Assembly: GCA_040220895.1 (NCBI GenBank)
Contig: JAVJVY010000001.1
Span: 124,001 to 188,000 of the forward strand
Source: UBA11591 sp040220895
GTDB taxonomy: Bacteria > Bacteroidota > Bacteroidia > Flavobacteriales_E > Vicingaceae
Reading direction: 5' to 3'
Length of the DNA stretch: 64,000 nucleotides
The position numbers and the translations under genes are program-made. The notes under the pieces were generated by a model. That model was not told the DNA's origin. It did not search any database and saw nothing but the letters and a program-made list of their open reading frames with translations. Of this stretch, positions 15,840 through 24,417 are shown piece by piece (position 1 is the first letter of the stretch; each line of letters starts with the position of its first letter).

Positions 15840-18791
15840 TCAAGACTTTGGAACAATAAATATTTTAGAGGTGCCTTCTGCGACAACATCACCCTGTCCC
15901 ACAACTGCCGGAGCTCTTTCAATTTTCTTCTTTTCTCCAGTTTTGAATACCTGGCCAGTCAGCAAAACTCCAATTTCATTATTGAGCACAATTTCAGTGC
16001 CCTCTGGTAGTTTTTCAATTCTGCCATTGTCCATCCAATCCCTGAATTCCTCCAATTGCCATAAATTCCAAGGTTTTTGCGTCCTAAGTAGATTTTCCAC
16101 AAACCTGCGTGCCGCAAACTTCCATAGCCTGTCCTCGAGTTCATGGGCAATGTTGATGGCCTTCTTCATATTACTTGCAGAAATCCACATACTGGTCACC
16201 GGTGATTCGGCCGTAACGGTTGCCGTTCTGTAGCAATTTGTCAGAATGGACATTTCCCCAATGACCGTTCCCGGTCCAAGTATGTCAACCACCACGCCAT
16301 TTACTTCGATCTTGACCTTTCCACGGACAATTACAAACATCCCTTCATCTTTGCCCCTGGCCTTAATCAGAGCCTGATCAACGGAATAGATCCGATTCTG
16401 AAAATGCCCGACGATTTCTTTAAATTTCTTGTACTCAAGGTCTTTGAGCCATGATATGCCACGCATTAATTCGATGGTTTCGGGCATGTCAAAACTGGGG
16501 GGTGAATCAACCAATCGCTTCATGCGTACCTCAATGTTATGCGTCATCTTGTGAGCCTCACCCGCATCGATTCTTCCCCTGTGTACAAGCCTGTCCAGGG
16601 TGTGTTTCTCTGCGTTCAGCATTGACCTGATGGCCTGACGCGTTGAAATAGCCGTATATACTTCGGGGTAGGAATTCCTGATATTCCTCAGAAACGTAAG
16701 GCCATGAATCCTGTTTTCATTGATTTCGTTTTCAATAATATCAAGGGCTTTCCGCTCCTCATCGTCTTTAGCACTTAACACCATGCTGTCCAGTAATTTA
16801 AGGGTCTCTTCCTGGGCCATGACAAAACCGACCGCACTATCGTAGCTAACAGCCAGTCGTTCGAAGAAAAACCGCTGTGCTATTCGCCTTAAAAAAGGAG
16901 TGGCCTGCACCCTACTCAATAATTCCGGTGTTTTCCACTCTTGCTCCAGGTCTTTTCTATCAGACAGCGATTTCATTCCTCCCGAATCGATGATCTCGTT
17001 AATGCCGTCGGTGAGTCTGTTCACCGCCGAAGGTCCCAACATACCTTCTTTGAATTGAGACCAATAACTGCTCTTTTCCTTTTCAAGTATTCTTCTACGT
17101 GTCTCATAAATCGAACTTTTCGCCCCTACATCAATATCGGAAAATTGCATATGGGTCTTGGGTAAATATTGTTCAACCTTGTCAAAGTTCGCTTTGCTTG
17201 TGTACCTGTTTTTCTTTATTTTTTCGAGTGCCCTTTCTGTGCTATGCCTTATATATTCCAAAGACGTTTTGATCATCATCTGCTTCTCGGGGGTGAGCTT
17301 TGTTAAGCCAAGGCGATTCACCAGAAATTTAATGGTTGTAGCATTTATAAGCAGGGTCAAGGTCACTATACCAGCCGTGTAAAAAAGAAATTGATTCCTG
17401 ATCTCAAGGGGGATGTATTTGTCATCTACTCCGGCTACAATAAGTGCTAAGGCAAGACCTATGGCCCCTCTTAAAGCACCGTACCATACTACATAGGCAT
17501 CCTTAACGGGAAGTCCATATCCGGCGCGTTTCATGAAGGGGTAAAGAATGGTAATTACAATGGCCCGGACAATATGGATCCCGATATAAATGATGCCCAA
17601 AATGAAAAAGTCTTTGAGGGAAAATATACTTCGCTCGGCAATCACCACCCCAACAATCAGGAAAAGCAAGGTATTTGCTATGAATCCTGCTACCTCCCAG
17701 AATTCGTGCATAAAATGCTCCACTTCAGGACTAATTCGGGTACGCCCAATGCCCGCCATCATCAAACCAAGTGAAACCAGTGCGAGCACTCCCGAAACAT
17801 GTAAAAAGTGTTCTGCTACAAAAAAAGTGAGGTAGGCCGCACCAATAATGACCGAAATTTCGACCAGTGCGTCGTTGAACACCTTTTGCAACCAGGTGAT
17901 GGAAACATAACCTATAACAACACCTACTAATACTCCACCAACTGCTACCCTGAAAAACTCGATTATCGGCGAGCCACCAGCTGCTTCACCAGTCATCCCG
18001 AGAAAAAAGACCATGAACAAGACAATGGCTGTTCCGTCGTTCAACAATGATTCACCCTCTATTAAGGTGCCCAATTTTTTACTTGCTCCTAGATCTTTGA
18101 GCAACGCAACTACAGCGACAGGATCTGTGGCACTGATAACAGCACCGAACATCAGGGCTACTTCCCAGGTCCAAAGTTCCACGCCAATTCCCATGGCCTT
18201 AACACCCATCATGATGGCGGCTGTGAGAGCCAGGGCAATAATAATGCCAGGTACGGCCAATAATACAGCATTGGTAAATGATTTCTTGAATGTATGCACA
18301 TCCATTGCAAATGCGGCTTCAAAGATCAATACCGGTAAAAAAGTGAAAAGCAAGAGATGAGGATCAATGTTGGCTGCCCACTTTATTGATCTGCTCATAA
18401 TGCTTACATCAACTTGGGTAAAACCAAAATTCCACGTCTCAAATAAGCCGAGTCTCACGAGCAAACCCGCGATCAAACCGAAAATAAGCAACATCACGGT
18501 AAACGGCAGTGGGCTGCGTTGAAGAAAATGCCTGGTAGCAGCGCCTATCAGTAAGGCGAGAATGATAAAAAAAAGAGGCTCCAGGGAGGTGTGGTGACCA
18601 CCTTCTTCATGAACCGTTTCAGCATGTTCCTCATCGACCGAATGGGCGTCTTGAGAACCTTCAGGATTATTGTAATTCATTGTCGTTTCCTTCTCATTAT
18701 CTACGTTGGCAAATAAAGACACCGGCATGACTGAAGCGATCAAAGTTAAGACCAGGCTTGTGAGAAGAAGGAAGTTTGCAAGTTTATTCAT
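15840..18791 (-). CDS. Na+/H+ antiporter (CPA1 type) with cyclic-nucleotide-binding C-terminus
   Basis: 983-residue cation/proton antiporter. It has a signal-like first segment (1-28), a hydrophilic acidic and histidine-rich stretch (about 30-70, with HAETVHEEGGHH), about 12 membrane helices (71-500) with the CPA1 motif ATDPVAVVAL (D223) and the ion-binding ND pair N251-D252 in EGESLLNDG, a long cytosolic region, a cyclic-nucleotide-binding domain at about 786-900 (VIGEMSIL and RTATV in the phosphate cassette), and a second shorter cupin-like barrel at about 925-983. The layout resembles plant SOS1 and sperm NHE. I chose ATG at 18791: it follows a promoter at 18850-18821, while an upstream in-frame ATG-less extension to 18926 would cover that promoter. 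It is likely to export sodium and adjust pH under control of a nucleotide. Confidence 0.92.
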   Translation of the reverse strand: MNKLANFLLLTSLVLTLIASVMPVSLFANVDNEKETTMNYNNPEGSQDAHSVDEEHAETVHEEGGHHTSLEPLFFIILALLIGAATRHFLQRSPLPFTVMLLIFGLIAGLLVRLGLFETWNFGFTQVDVSIMSRSIKWAANIDPHLLLFTFLPVLIFEAAFAMDVHTFKKSFTNAVLLAVPGIIIALALTAAIMMGVKAMGIGVELWTWEVALMFGAVISATDPVAVVALLKDLGASKKLGTLIEGESLLNDGTAIVLFMVFFLGMTGEAAGGSPIIEFFRVAVGGVLVGVVIGYVSITWLQKVFNDALVEISVIIGAAYLTFFVAEHFLHVSGVLALVSLGLMMAGIGRTRISPEVEHFMHEFWEVAGFIANTLLFLIVGVVIAERSIFSLKDFFILGIIYIGIHIVRAIVITILYPFMKRAGYGLPVKDAYVVWYGALRGAIGLALALIVAGVDDKYIPLEIRNQFLFYTAGIVTLTLLINATTIKFLVNRLGLTKLTPEKQMMIKTSLEYIRHSTERALEKIKKNRYTSKANFDKVEQYLPKTHMQFSDIDVGAKSSIYETRRRILEKEKSSYWSQFKEGMLGPSAVNRLTDGINEIIDSGGMKSLSDRKDLEQEWKTPELLSRVQATPFLRRIAQRFFFERLAVSYDSAVGFVMAQEETLKLLDSMVLSAKDDEERKALDIIENEINENRIHGLTFLRNIRNSYPEVYTAISTRQAIRSMLNAEKHTLDRLVHRGRIDAGEAHKMTHNIEVRMKRLVDSPPSFDMPETIELMRGISWLKDLEYKKFKEIVGHFQNRIYSVDQALIKARGKDEGMFVIVRGKVKIEVNGVVVDILGPGTVIGEMSILTNCYRTATVTAESPVTSMWISASNMKKAINIAHELEDRLWKFAARRFVENLLRTQKPWNLWQLEEFRDWMDNGRIEKLPEGTEIVLNNEIGVLLTGQVFKTGEKKKIERAPAVVGQGDVVAEGTSKIFIVPKS

Positions 18792-18820
18792 CGATCTCGA
18801 TTTATGCTGTAAAAGCCTGA

Positions 18821-18850
18821 CCAATATAGTAAAAATGAGATTGAAATCAA
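18821..18850 (-). promoter_or_regulatory. Promoter of the antiporter-channel operon
   Basis: On the minus strand TTG (18850-18848), 19 bases, then TATATTGG (18828-18821), one mismatch to TAnnTTTG. It lies 29 bases before the ATG at 18791 and decides against a more upstream start. Confidence 0.45.
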
Positions 18851-18935
18851 TGCGTGAAAGCACTGCATATAGTTGATAAACAAAAGGCTCCATTGATTTT
18901 TTTTTTATATTAACATCGCAATCCAAAGTGCAATC

Positions 18936-19754
18936 GTGAAAACCATTCTTATTCCAAGTAATTTTACAGATATATCAAGGCATGCCACCGACTATGCCAT
19001 TCGACTGTATGGATCTGAATTGAAACGCATTATTTTACTGAATGCCTACGAACAACCTAAAACCGGTCGGTCCATTCATATTAGTCTGGTTGAGATCATG
19101 CGCAAAAATTCGGAAAAAGGCCTCGAAGAAGATAAACTTCGAATTCAAGAAGATTTTCCCGACTTAAAGGCCGATATAGTATTGCGCACCACACAAGGAG
19201 ATCTCTCTTCTTCCATAAAATCAGTGATTGAAGAACTGCCGGTCGACTTAATTGTTATGGGATCCAAAGGCGACCTTGCCCTGGTGGATATTATTATTGA
19301 AAGCGTTACGGCACGTGTAATTAAAAATGTGCAACATCCGATGCTCATCGTGCCGCCAAGCGCACAGATCAACGGGATGAAGGGCCTTGTTCTGGCTACG
19401 GATTTAAAGCCTATTTCAAGTAGCTCAGTTCTTAAGGAAATGCTGGACCTTGCTAGAATCATGGGCTCACACCTAGACATATTAAACGTCAATAAGTCAA
19501 ATCCAGAGGTCTCAACGGAAATCGAAAAGATGTATGACGGCTTGCTAAGTGAAGTTCCCCATGAGTTTCACTACAGGCATAATACGAACATTCATAGTGG
19601 AATTTATAAGTTCCTTTTGGAAAAAGACGCAGACATCGTTTGTTTAGTAAAACGAAGGGGCGGAGGAACACTTGTTGACCGACTTTTCCATCAAAGTGTC
19701 AGTAGAAGAATAGCGAAGAGTGTCAGGCAAACACTTCTGCTTCTTAATGATTAG
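18936..19754 (+). CDS. Tandem universal stress protein
   Basis: 272-residue cytosolic protein made of two UspA-type alpha/beta domains (about 1-140 and 145-272), starting with GTG at 18936 (MKTILIPSNFTDISRHA). The first has VMGSKGDLALVDIIIESV, where the last glycine of the nucleotide-binding loop is replaced, and ends in PMLIVP; the second keeps LLND at the end but a poor loop, so ATP binding is uncertain. The family is induced by stress and starvation. It is divergent from the antiporter gene, sharing its intergenic region, and overlaps the end of cstA by 11 bases. Confidence 0.9.
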   Translation: MKTILIPSNFTDISRHATDYAIRLYGSELKRIILLNAYEQPKTGRSIHISLVEIMRKNSEKGLEEDKLRIQEDFPDLKADIVLRTTQGDLSSSIKSVIEELPVDLIVMGSKGDLALVDIIIESVTARVIKNVQHPMLIVPPSAQINGMKGLVLATDLKPISSSSVLKEMLDLARIMGSHLDILNVNKSNPEVSTEIEKMYDGLLSEVPHEFHYRHNTNIHSGIYKFLLEKDADIVCLVKRRGGGTLVDRLFHQSVSRRIAKSVRQTLLLLND

Positions 19755-21435
19755 TTTTATTCCAAAGACCGACAATAAATCGGCCGGCCTCGATTAAAAG
19801 CCATACATGGCAAAATATAATCAAGATGGCCACAGTCAACAATAAGTAATTTTGGTTGTTGTAATAGAGCCTTAGATTGACCAGAGCGGCAAGTGTAACC
19901 ATAAACAGCATTACCACAAGAGGCCCCAAAGTGACCCAGTAATTTCTTCCCTTTATATAAAGCCAAATGGTAATGAGCATCAGCGTCAATGTGGCCAGAA
20001 GCTGATTTGTGGTGCCGAAAAGCGGCCACAAATGCAATCCACCTGTGCCGCTCGTATCAGACATGATCAAAAGAAGTGAAAATATAATAGCCCAGGCCGT
20101 ATTTACAAACCTGTTCTCTGCGTGTTTTAAACCCCAGGCCGCCGCAATCTCACCAATAACGTAGCGCTGTATCCTAACCGCAGTGTCTAGTGAGGTTGCC
20201 GCAAAACTGATCACAAGAACTGAAATAAAAACTGCGGCTAATCCACTACCTTCTGTATTCCCGAAAAAATCGAGTATCGGATTGACAAATGACGAGGTTC
20301 CATTCACAAAGGCACCGAGCTTTGCACTCAATCCTTCTGCTCCAGAATAACTGGCGTAATGACTCAGCCAGGCTTCTTCTGAATCAAAACCACTTGCTAC
20401 CGCCAGAGTGGCCGCCACCGCCAGAGTGGCCTCGCCCAACATGCTTCCATAACCAATGGAACGGGCATCTTCATAATGTTCGACTTGTTTTGACGTCGTT
20501 CCGCTGGCTACAAGTGCATGAAATCCTGAAACTGCACCACAGGCAATAGTAATGAATAAGTACGGAAACCAATTGACCTCATCGTTTTCTAGCTTTAAGG
20601 CAGGTGCGACAATGGTAGGACTGGCAAAAAACATCCCCGCATAAATAATGACCAATCCCACGATAAGCTGATGAGAATTAATCAGATCCCTTGGCTGAAG
20701 CAAGGCAGTGACCGGCAGTACGGCTGCCAAATAACCGTAAACCATTAAAAATAACATCCATGTCAAAATAGGCGAACCGCCTGCCCAAAGAGATTCGGGA
20801 ATCACCACTGGAAATAAATTTCCGACATAGATCATGCCATACAATAAAACCAGTGCGATCACCGAAGGCATTAACAAACTTCCCTTATTTCTTCTGACAT
20901 ACCAGCCTATGTATAGTGCCACGAGTATTTCAAAATTGATAGGAATAACAGACCCCGGATAAAGAACAAATAGTGTGGCAATTATAAAAGCAAAAACTGC
21001 TATGACAATAAATACCAGAATGAAAATGATCAGAAGAAACAGGTGACGTGCTCTCTTACCCAGCAATTCACCGGTAATGCTCCCGATGGATTGACCCTTG
21101 AACAACATGGAAAGCACAAGTGAACCGTAATCGTGCACTGCACCGATAAACATAGATCCGAATACAATCCAAAGCAAAGCAGGCAGCCAGCCCCAGATTA
21201 CAGCAATTGCCGGGCCTAATATCGGCGCGGCGCCGGCAATGGATGAGAAATGATGTCCAAATAAAACATGCCGCTTGGTTGGCACATAATCTATACCATC
21301 CTGAAATTTACTGGAGGGTAACTCAAATTGACTATTTTCTTTAAAGAAAACCTTTCGGGAGAGAAATCCACCGTAGAACCGGTATGCTAGATAAAGGAGG
21401 GTAAGTGAAACAAAAGCAACAGGAAAGGCATTCAT
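19744..21435 (-). CDS. cstA: Carbon starvation protein CstA family (peptide or pyruvate transporter)
   Basis: 563-residue integral membrane protein with about 15 hydrophobic segments. It shows the family's GHHFSSIAGAAPILGPAIAV, GAVHDYGSLVLSMLFKGQSIG and AATSLDTAVRIQRY motifs (each shorter than 20 residues as quoted). E. coli CstA and its paralogue BtsT import peptides and pyruvate; the 563-residue form is shorter than the 700-residue E. coli protein, as usual in Bacteroidota. The gene is 20 bases after the SiaC-type gene in the same direction. Transport substrate cannot be told from the sequence. Confidence 0.95.
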   Translation of the reverse strand: MNAFPVAFVSLTLLYLAYRFYGGFLSRKVFFKENSQFELPSSKFQDGIDYVPTKRHVLFGHHFSSIAGAAPILGPAIAVIWGWLPALLWIVFGSMFIGAVHDYGSLVLSMLFKGQSIGSITGELLGKRARHLFLLIIFILVFIVIAVFAFIIATLFVLYPGSVIPINFEILVALYIGWYVRRNKGSLLMPSVIALVLLYGMIYVGNLFPVVIPESLWAGGSPILTWMLFLMVYGYLAAVLPVTALLQPRDLINSHQLIVGLVIIYAGMFFASPTIVAPALKLENDEVNWFPYLFITIACGAVSGFHALVASGTTSKQVEHYEDARSIGYGSMLGEATLAVAATLAVASGFDSEEAWLSHYASYSGAEGLSAKLGAFVNGTSSFVNPILDFFGNTEGSGLAAVFISVLVISFAATSLDTAVRIQRYVIGEIAAAWGLKHAENRFVNTAWAIIFSLLLIMSDTSGTGGLHLWPLFGTTNQLLATLTLMLITIWLYIKGRNYWVTLGPLVVMLFMVTLAALVNLRLYYNNQNYLLLTVAILIIFCHVWLLIEAGRFIVGLWNKTNH

Positions 21436-21455
21436 GCGCTAAGCGCTTTGTCAAT

Positions 21456-21845
21456 TCAGCTTATTTCTTCCACCGATTTCACCTCAATAGGAACGCTGAT
21501 CTCCTTTTTCAGGCTTTCGCCCATCTCCATCATTTCTTCGTCATCTTCTTCGTGATACCAATCGACGGAGACCGCGGTCAGCCCTTTTAAGTGAAGCTGC
21601 TCAAGTTCCTTGAAAAACTTCATGAACTCTTTTGACGAACTGGTATTGAAGTATTCCATTGCAAGACTAACCTTGGTTTTATCCTTTGGTTGTTCGCTGT
21701 ATTGACGAATCCATTCATATAGAGGTTCATAAAATTCAAAAGAGTTTTCTGGAATAGATTTACCCTTTAATTCTATGAGTCCCGTTTCTGGGTCCATGAT
21801 TACACTTGGTGTAGTAAGTGATCCTTCGAGAATGAAACGTTCCAT
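21456..21845 (-). CDS. SiaC-family (DUF1987) regulatory phosphoprotein
   Basis: 129-residue small soluble protein of the SiaC/DUF1987 family. In Pseudomonas, SiaC is phosphorylated on a threonine by the kinase SiaB and freed by the PP2C phosphatase SiaA, and the free form activates a diguanylate cyclase. Here the motif AMEYFNTSSSKEF places a threonine at residue 68, which I recall as the phosphorylated position in the Pseudomonas protein. Neither a SiaB-like kinase nor a diguanylate cyclase is next to it; it lies between the SRPBCC/GyrI-like gene (39 bases) and cstA (20 bases). Two PP2C phosphatases at 37835 and 41934 are candidate partners. Confidence 0.88.
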   Translation of the reverse strand: MERFILEGSLTTPSVIMDPETGLIELKGKSIPENSFEFYEPLYEWIRQYSEQPKDKTKVSLAMEYFNTSSSKEFMKFFKELEQLHLKGLTAVSVDWYHEEDDEEMMEMGESLKKEISVPIEVKSVEEIS

Positions 21846-21884
21846 TAAGTCTAAAATACTTTAAAGAGTGTGATAAAAAACAAT

Positions 21885-22892
21885 TTATTGAATCGGATAA
21901 AATATTTCTGTATGCCATTTAGTACTGTCCGGTTCATTATTATGATCAGATATATAGACCTCCCATGGGGCTCCGCGCATTTCTTTTCCATTCTCGGCAA
22001 TCCACTGGTCTACGGCAAAGTGGGCTTCATTCAATTTATCATAGGTGCCTTGGTGTACCACTTTTGCAGCAATACCCGCAGGAACGATTTTCATTTGAAC
22101 ACGGTCATTCAATTTTACCTCAGTACCGGCCAAAACCGGCAAACCCGCTTCAAAAACACAATATCCTTCCGTTTCATTCCAAGCATAATAGATAGCAATG
22201 GGATAACCCCGAACCTCTAAATCGTTGTCGAACATCACGGTTGTAATCTCATCATAAGCCTTGTCCATAGCGGGTCCAATCTCAGCGAGGGAAACACTGT
22301 CCTTAACCCCCAAATATGTTATCTCATATATATCTTCTTGAACAACTTGATAAGTAACAGGAACGGGTAAAGCTTCACAAACCATTTTCAATTTTTCTAG
22401 TCCACGTTCGTAATCCGGCCCTACCATTCCATCAAAAAATAAACCAAAATAGCGCTCCACAGGCCATGCCAGCCCGGCGTCCAGTGACCAAGTTACCTTT
22501 GTGAGGTCTTCAGAATCCTCTGATGCTTCGAATTTCCAGGTGGCCATGCTCGATCCTCGGCCCATGAAATTGACCTCATTTTTGATCATGGTGTTTTCTT
22601 CCCATTCAATGGTTTTCATATCACCACTTCCAACATCTTTATTACCGCTCCATTGGTAACTGGCATTCAAGCCTTCGGTAACCTCACCCCAGATAATTTC
22701 CATATCAGGGTCCTTTTCAAACCAAGGCGACCAATTCGAATTTTTCTTATAATCCGAAACTTGATCGAAAATCACGGATACAGGGGCGTTAATCTCAACG
22801 GAGCGCTCTACGTGTGCGGAATTCGGGAGTATAAGCGCAATTCCCAAAATTATAGCTACAACAACACCTAAAATGATCAATATTCTTTTCAT
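21885..22892 (-). CDS. Membrane-anchored SRPBCC plus GyrI-like effector-binding protein
   Basis: 335 residues. An N-terminal hydrophobic segment (2-24, MKRILIILGVVVAIILGIA) would anchor it to the inner membrane with the rest outside or remaining as a signal peptide. Residues about 28-180 fit the SRPBCC (polyketide cyclase-like) fold (SVEINAPVSVIFDQVSDY), and 185-335 the GyrI-like small-molecule-binding domain (PAGIAAKVVHQGTYDKL and the terminal EIFYPI). Both bind hydrophobic ligands in other proteins. The ligand is unknown. It is upstream of the SiaC and cstA genes in the same direction. A -7-like TACCTTAG lies at 22923-22916. Confidence 0.8.
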   Translation of the reverse strand: MKRILIILGVVVAIILGIALILPNSAHVERSVEINAPVSVIFDQVSDYKKNSNWSPWFEKDPDMEIIWGEVTEGLNASYQWSGNKDVGSGDMKTIEWEENTMIKNEVNFMGRGSSMATWKFEASEDSEDLTKVTWSLDAGLAWPVERYFGLFFDGMVGPDYERGLEKLKMVCEALPVPVTYQVVQEDIYEITYLGVKDSVSLAEIGPAMDKAYDEITTVMFDNDLEVRGYPIAIYYAWNETEGYCVFEAGLPVLAGTEVKLNDRVQMKIVPAGIAAKVVHQGTYDKLNEAHFAVDQWIAENGKEMRGAPWEVYISDHNNEPDSTKWHTEIFYPIQ

Positions 22893-23020
22893 AAACCCGT
22901 TATTTAGAATGAAACTAAGGTATTAATAAATCGTTTAATTAGAAATTAAAGAGTTGCCTTTCGTTAAAAAACACGTTGAAAAACAACTGGTAACGAATTC
23001 TGGGATAACTTTCATTTAAA

Positions 23021-23028
23021 TACTTTTG
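23021..23028 (+). promoter_or_regulatory. -7 promoter element before the M23/LysM gene
   Basis: TACTTTTG matches TAnnTTTG exactly, 18 bases before the ATG at 23047. No clear TTG lies upstream at 17-23 bases. Confidence 0.45.
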
Positions 23029-23046
23029 CCTTTAATAAGTCTTGAC

Positions 23047-24072
23047 ATGAGGGGATTTTTTATTTCCATCTTTTTATTAATACTCATTACGTTCGATCAG
23101 AATATGCTGGTGGCATTGAACGATCCAGAGGGCGGCGAGACAGGGAAATCGGATACGGTAAAAGCGCTGGTGATCAGCGAAAATTCGGATCTTTCTTCTT
23201 CTATTGAAAATATGAGCGGTGAGGAGATTTTTCATCTGATCGATTCTTTGCTGGATAAGAACGCAGTTCCGGTGAGCCTTATCCAGGAAATTAATGAATA
23301 CGCAGAAAGTAGATACCTGAAGCACGACTATTACGTTTCACTCACTTCCTTTTACGACCCATCCATCTATCCCGCGCAAGGAATTTACGGAGAGTGGAAC
23401 ACCGAAGTGCTGCACTCCTATAAACCCGAGGATGAACTGCCCGATACACTGAGTTGTTTAATATTGGAAGATACCGCGAACTATTGCAATTTCAACATGC
23501 CCGTTGAAGGCATTCTGACTTCACCCTTTGGCTGGAGGGATGGCAAGAATCACAACGGAATTGACATAGACCTTCATGTCTGGGATCCGGTTCATGCGGC
23601 ATTCGACGGTATGGTGCGTATCGCGAAATACCATGGCGGTTATGGGCGTGTGGTTGTCATTCGTCACTACAACGGCTTAGAGACTCTGTACGCCCATCTG
23701 CATCGATTAAAGGTCAAGCCCGGCGACATCGTTGAATCCGGACAGGTGATAGGCTTAGGCGGCAGCTCGGGTAATTCAACTGGAAGCCACCTACATTTTG
23801 AAATGCGCCTAAAAGGAAAGCCATTGAATCCCCTTTCCATCGTTTCGCTTAAAGAAGGCAAGCTTTACAACGATACCATCCTGCTCAAGAAGAACAGATG
23901 GTCCTATGTAGCAATTCCAAAAGGGGTTAAATATCACACAGTTAAAAGAGGCGATTTCTTATATCGAATCTCCAAGCAATACGGCGTCAGTATCAACGAA
24001 CTTTGCGAATTGAACGGAATACGCAGAAATTCCGTTTTGCAAGTTGGGAGGAAACTCAGAATTAGCTCTTGA
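23047..24072 (+). CDS. Secreted M23 peptidoglycan endopeptidase with LysM domain
   Basis: 341-residue periplasmic or outer-membrane cell-wall hydrolase. The order is signal peptide (MRGFFISIFLLILIT), a nonconserved spacer, an M23 domain with HNGIDID (first zinc ligands), YAHLHRL, and HLHFEMR (catalytic pair) at about residues 175-270, and a C-terminal LysM domain (about 293-340, HTVKRGDFLYRISKQYGVS) that binds peptidoglycan. All M23 zinc and catalytic residues are present, so it should be active, cutting peptide cross-links. The ATG at 23047 was chosen over a TTG at 23026 because the latter overlaps the promoter element. It leads a run of envelope genes and overlaps the next gene by four bases. 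Confidence 0.93.
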   Translation: MRGFFISIFLLILITFDQNMLVALNDPEGGETGKSDTVKALVISENSDLSSSIENMSGEEIFHLIDSLLDKNAVPVSLIQEINEYAESRYLKHDYYVSLTSFYDPSIYPAQGIYGEWNTEVLHSYKPEDELPDTLSCLILEDTANYCNFNMPVEGILTSPFGWRDGKNHNGIDIDLHVWDPVHAAFDGMVRIAKYHGGYGRVVVIRHYNGLETLYAHLHRLKVKPGDIVESGQVIGLGGSSGNSTGSHLHFEMRLKGKPLNPLSIVSLKEGKLYNDTILLKKNRWSYVAIPKGVKYHTVKRGDFLYRISKQYGVSINELCELNGIRRNSVLQVGRKLRISS

Positions 24073-24401
24073 ATGATAGATTGTTAAATATCAATATTCT
24101 GGACCATCCCACCAGAAAGACCAAAACGGTTTTTTTCTATACAAGCGAAGAACACGCCAATTATTTCAAGGAACTCCTGAGGGAAAAAAATATCAGCTAT
24201 GAATTTCAGGTTGATCCGGAATCGGGAAAGCTGTATTTTGGCATTGATAATCGCTACCTGAAAGAGGTAAAGCGGCTAAATTTTCTGGTTTTCGCTAAAT
24301 TCAGAAAACCGTTTATCGCGAATCCATACCTTAAATACACTCTACTTCTAATTTCTGCTTCGTTTATTATCTTAGCCTTAATTGGCTACTTAAGGTCCTG
24401 A
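24069..24401 (+). CDS. Small membrane protein of unknown function
   Basis: 110 residues with a soluble N-terminal part (TVFFYTSEEHANYFKELL, which resembles DUF2007-like small signal-transduction folds) and one C-terminal membrane segment (about 87-107, YTLLLISASFIILALIGYL). The start is TTG at 24069, overlapping the TGA of the M23 gene as TTGA, which implies coupled translation. No family is recognised. The coupling suggests a role with the upstream hydrolase. Confidence 0.75.
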   Translation: MNDRLLNINILDHPTRKTKTVFFYTSEEHANYFKELLREKNISYEFQVDPESGKLYFGIDNRYLKEVKRLNFLVFAKFRKPFIANPYLKYTLLLISASFIILALIGYLRS

Positions 24402-24417
24402 AAGAAATCATGCTTCT

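Noticed and set aside
18792..18926. An upstream extension of the antiporter from 18926
   Set aside because: The extension covers a promoter with a 19-base spacer, and the signal segment and length are normal when starting at 18791.
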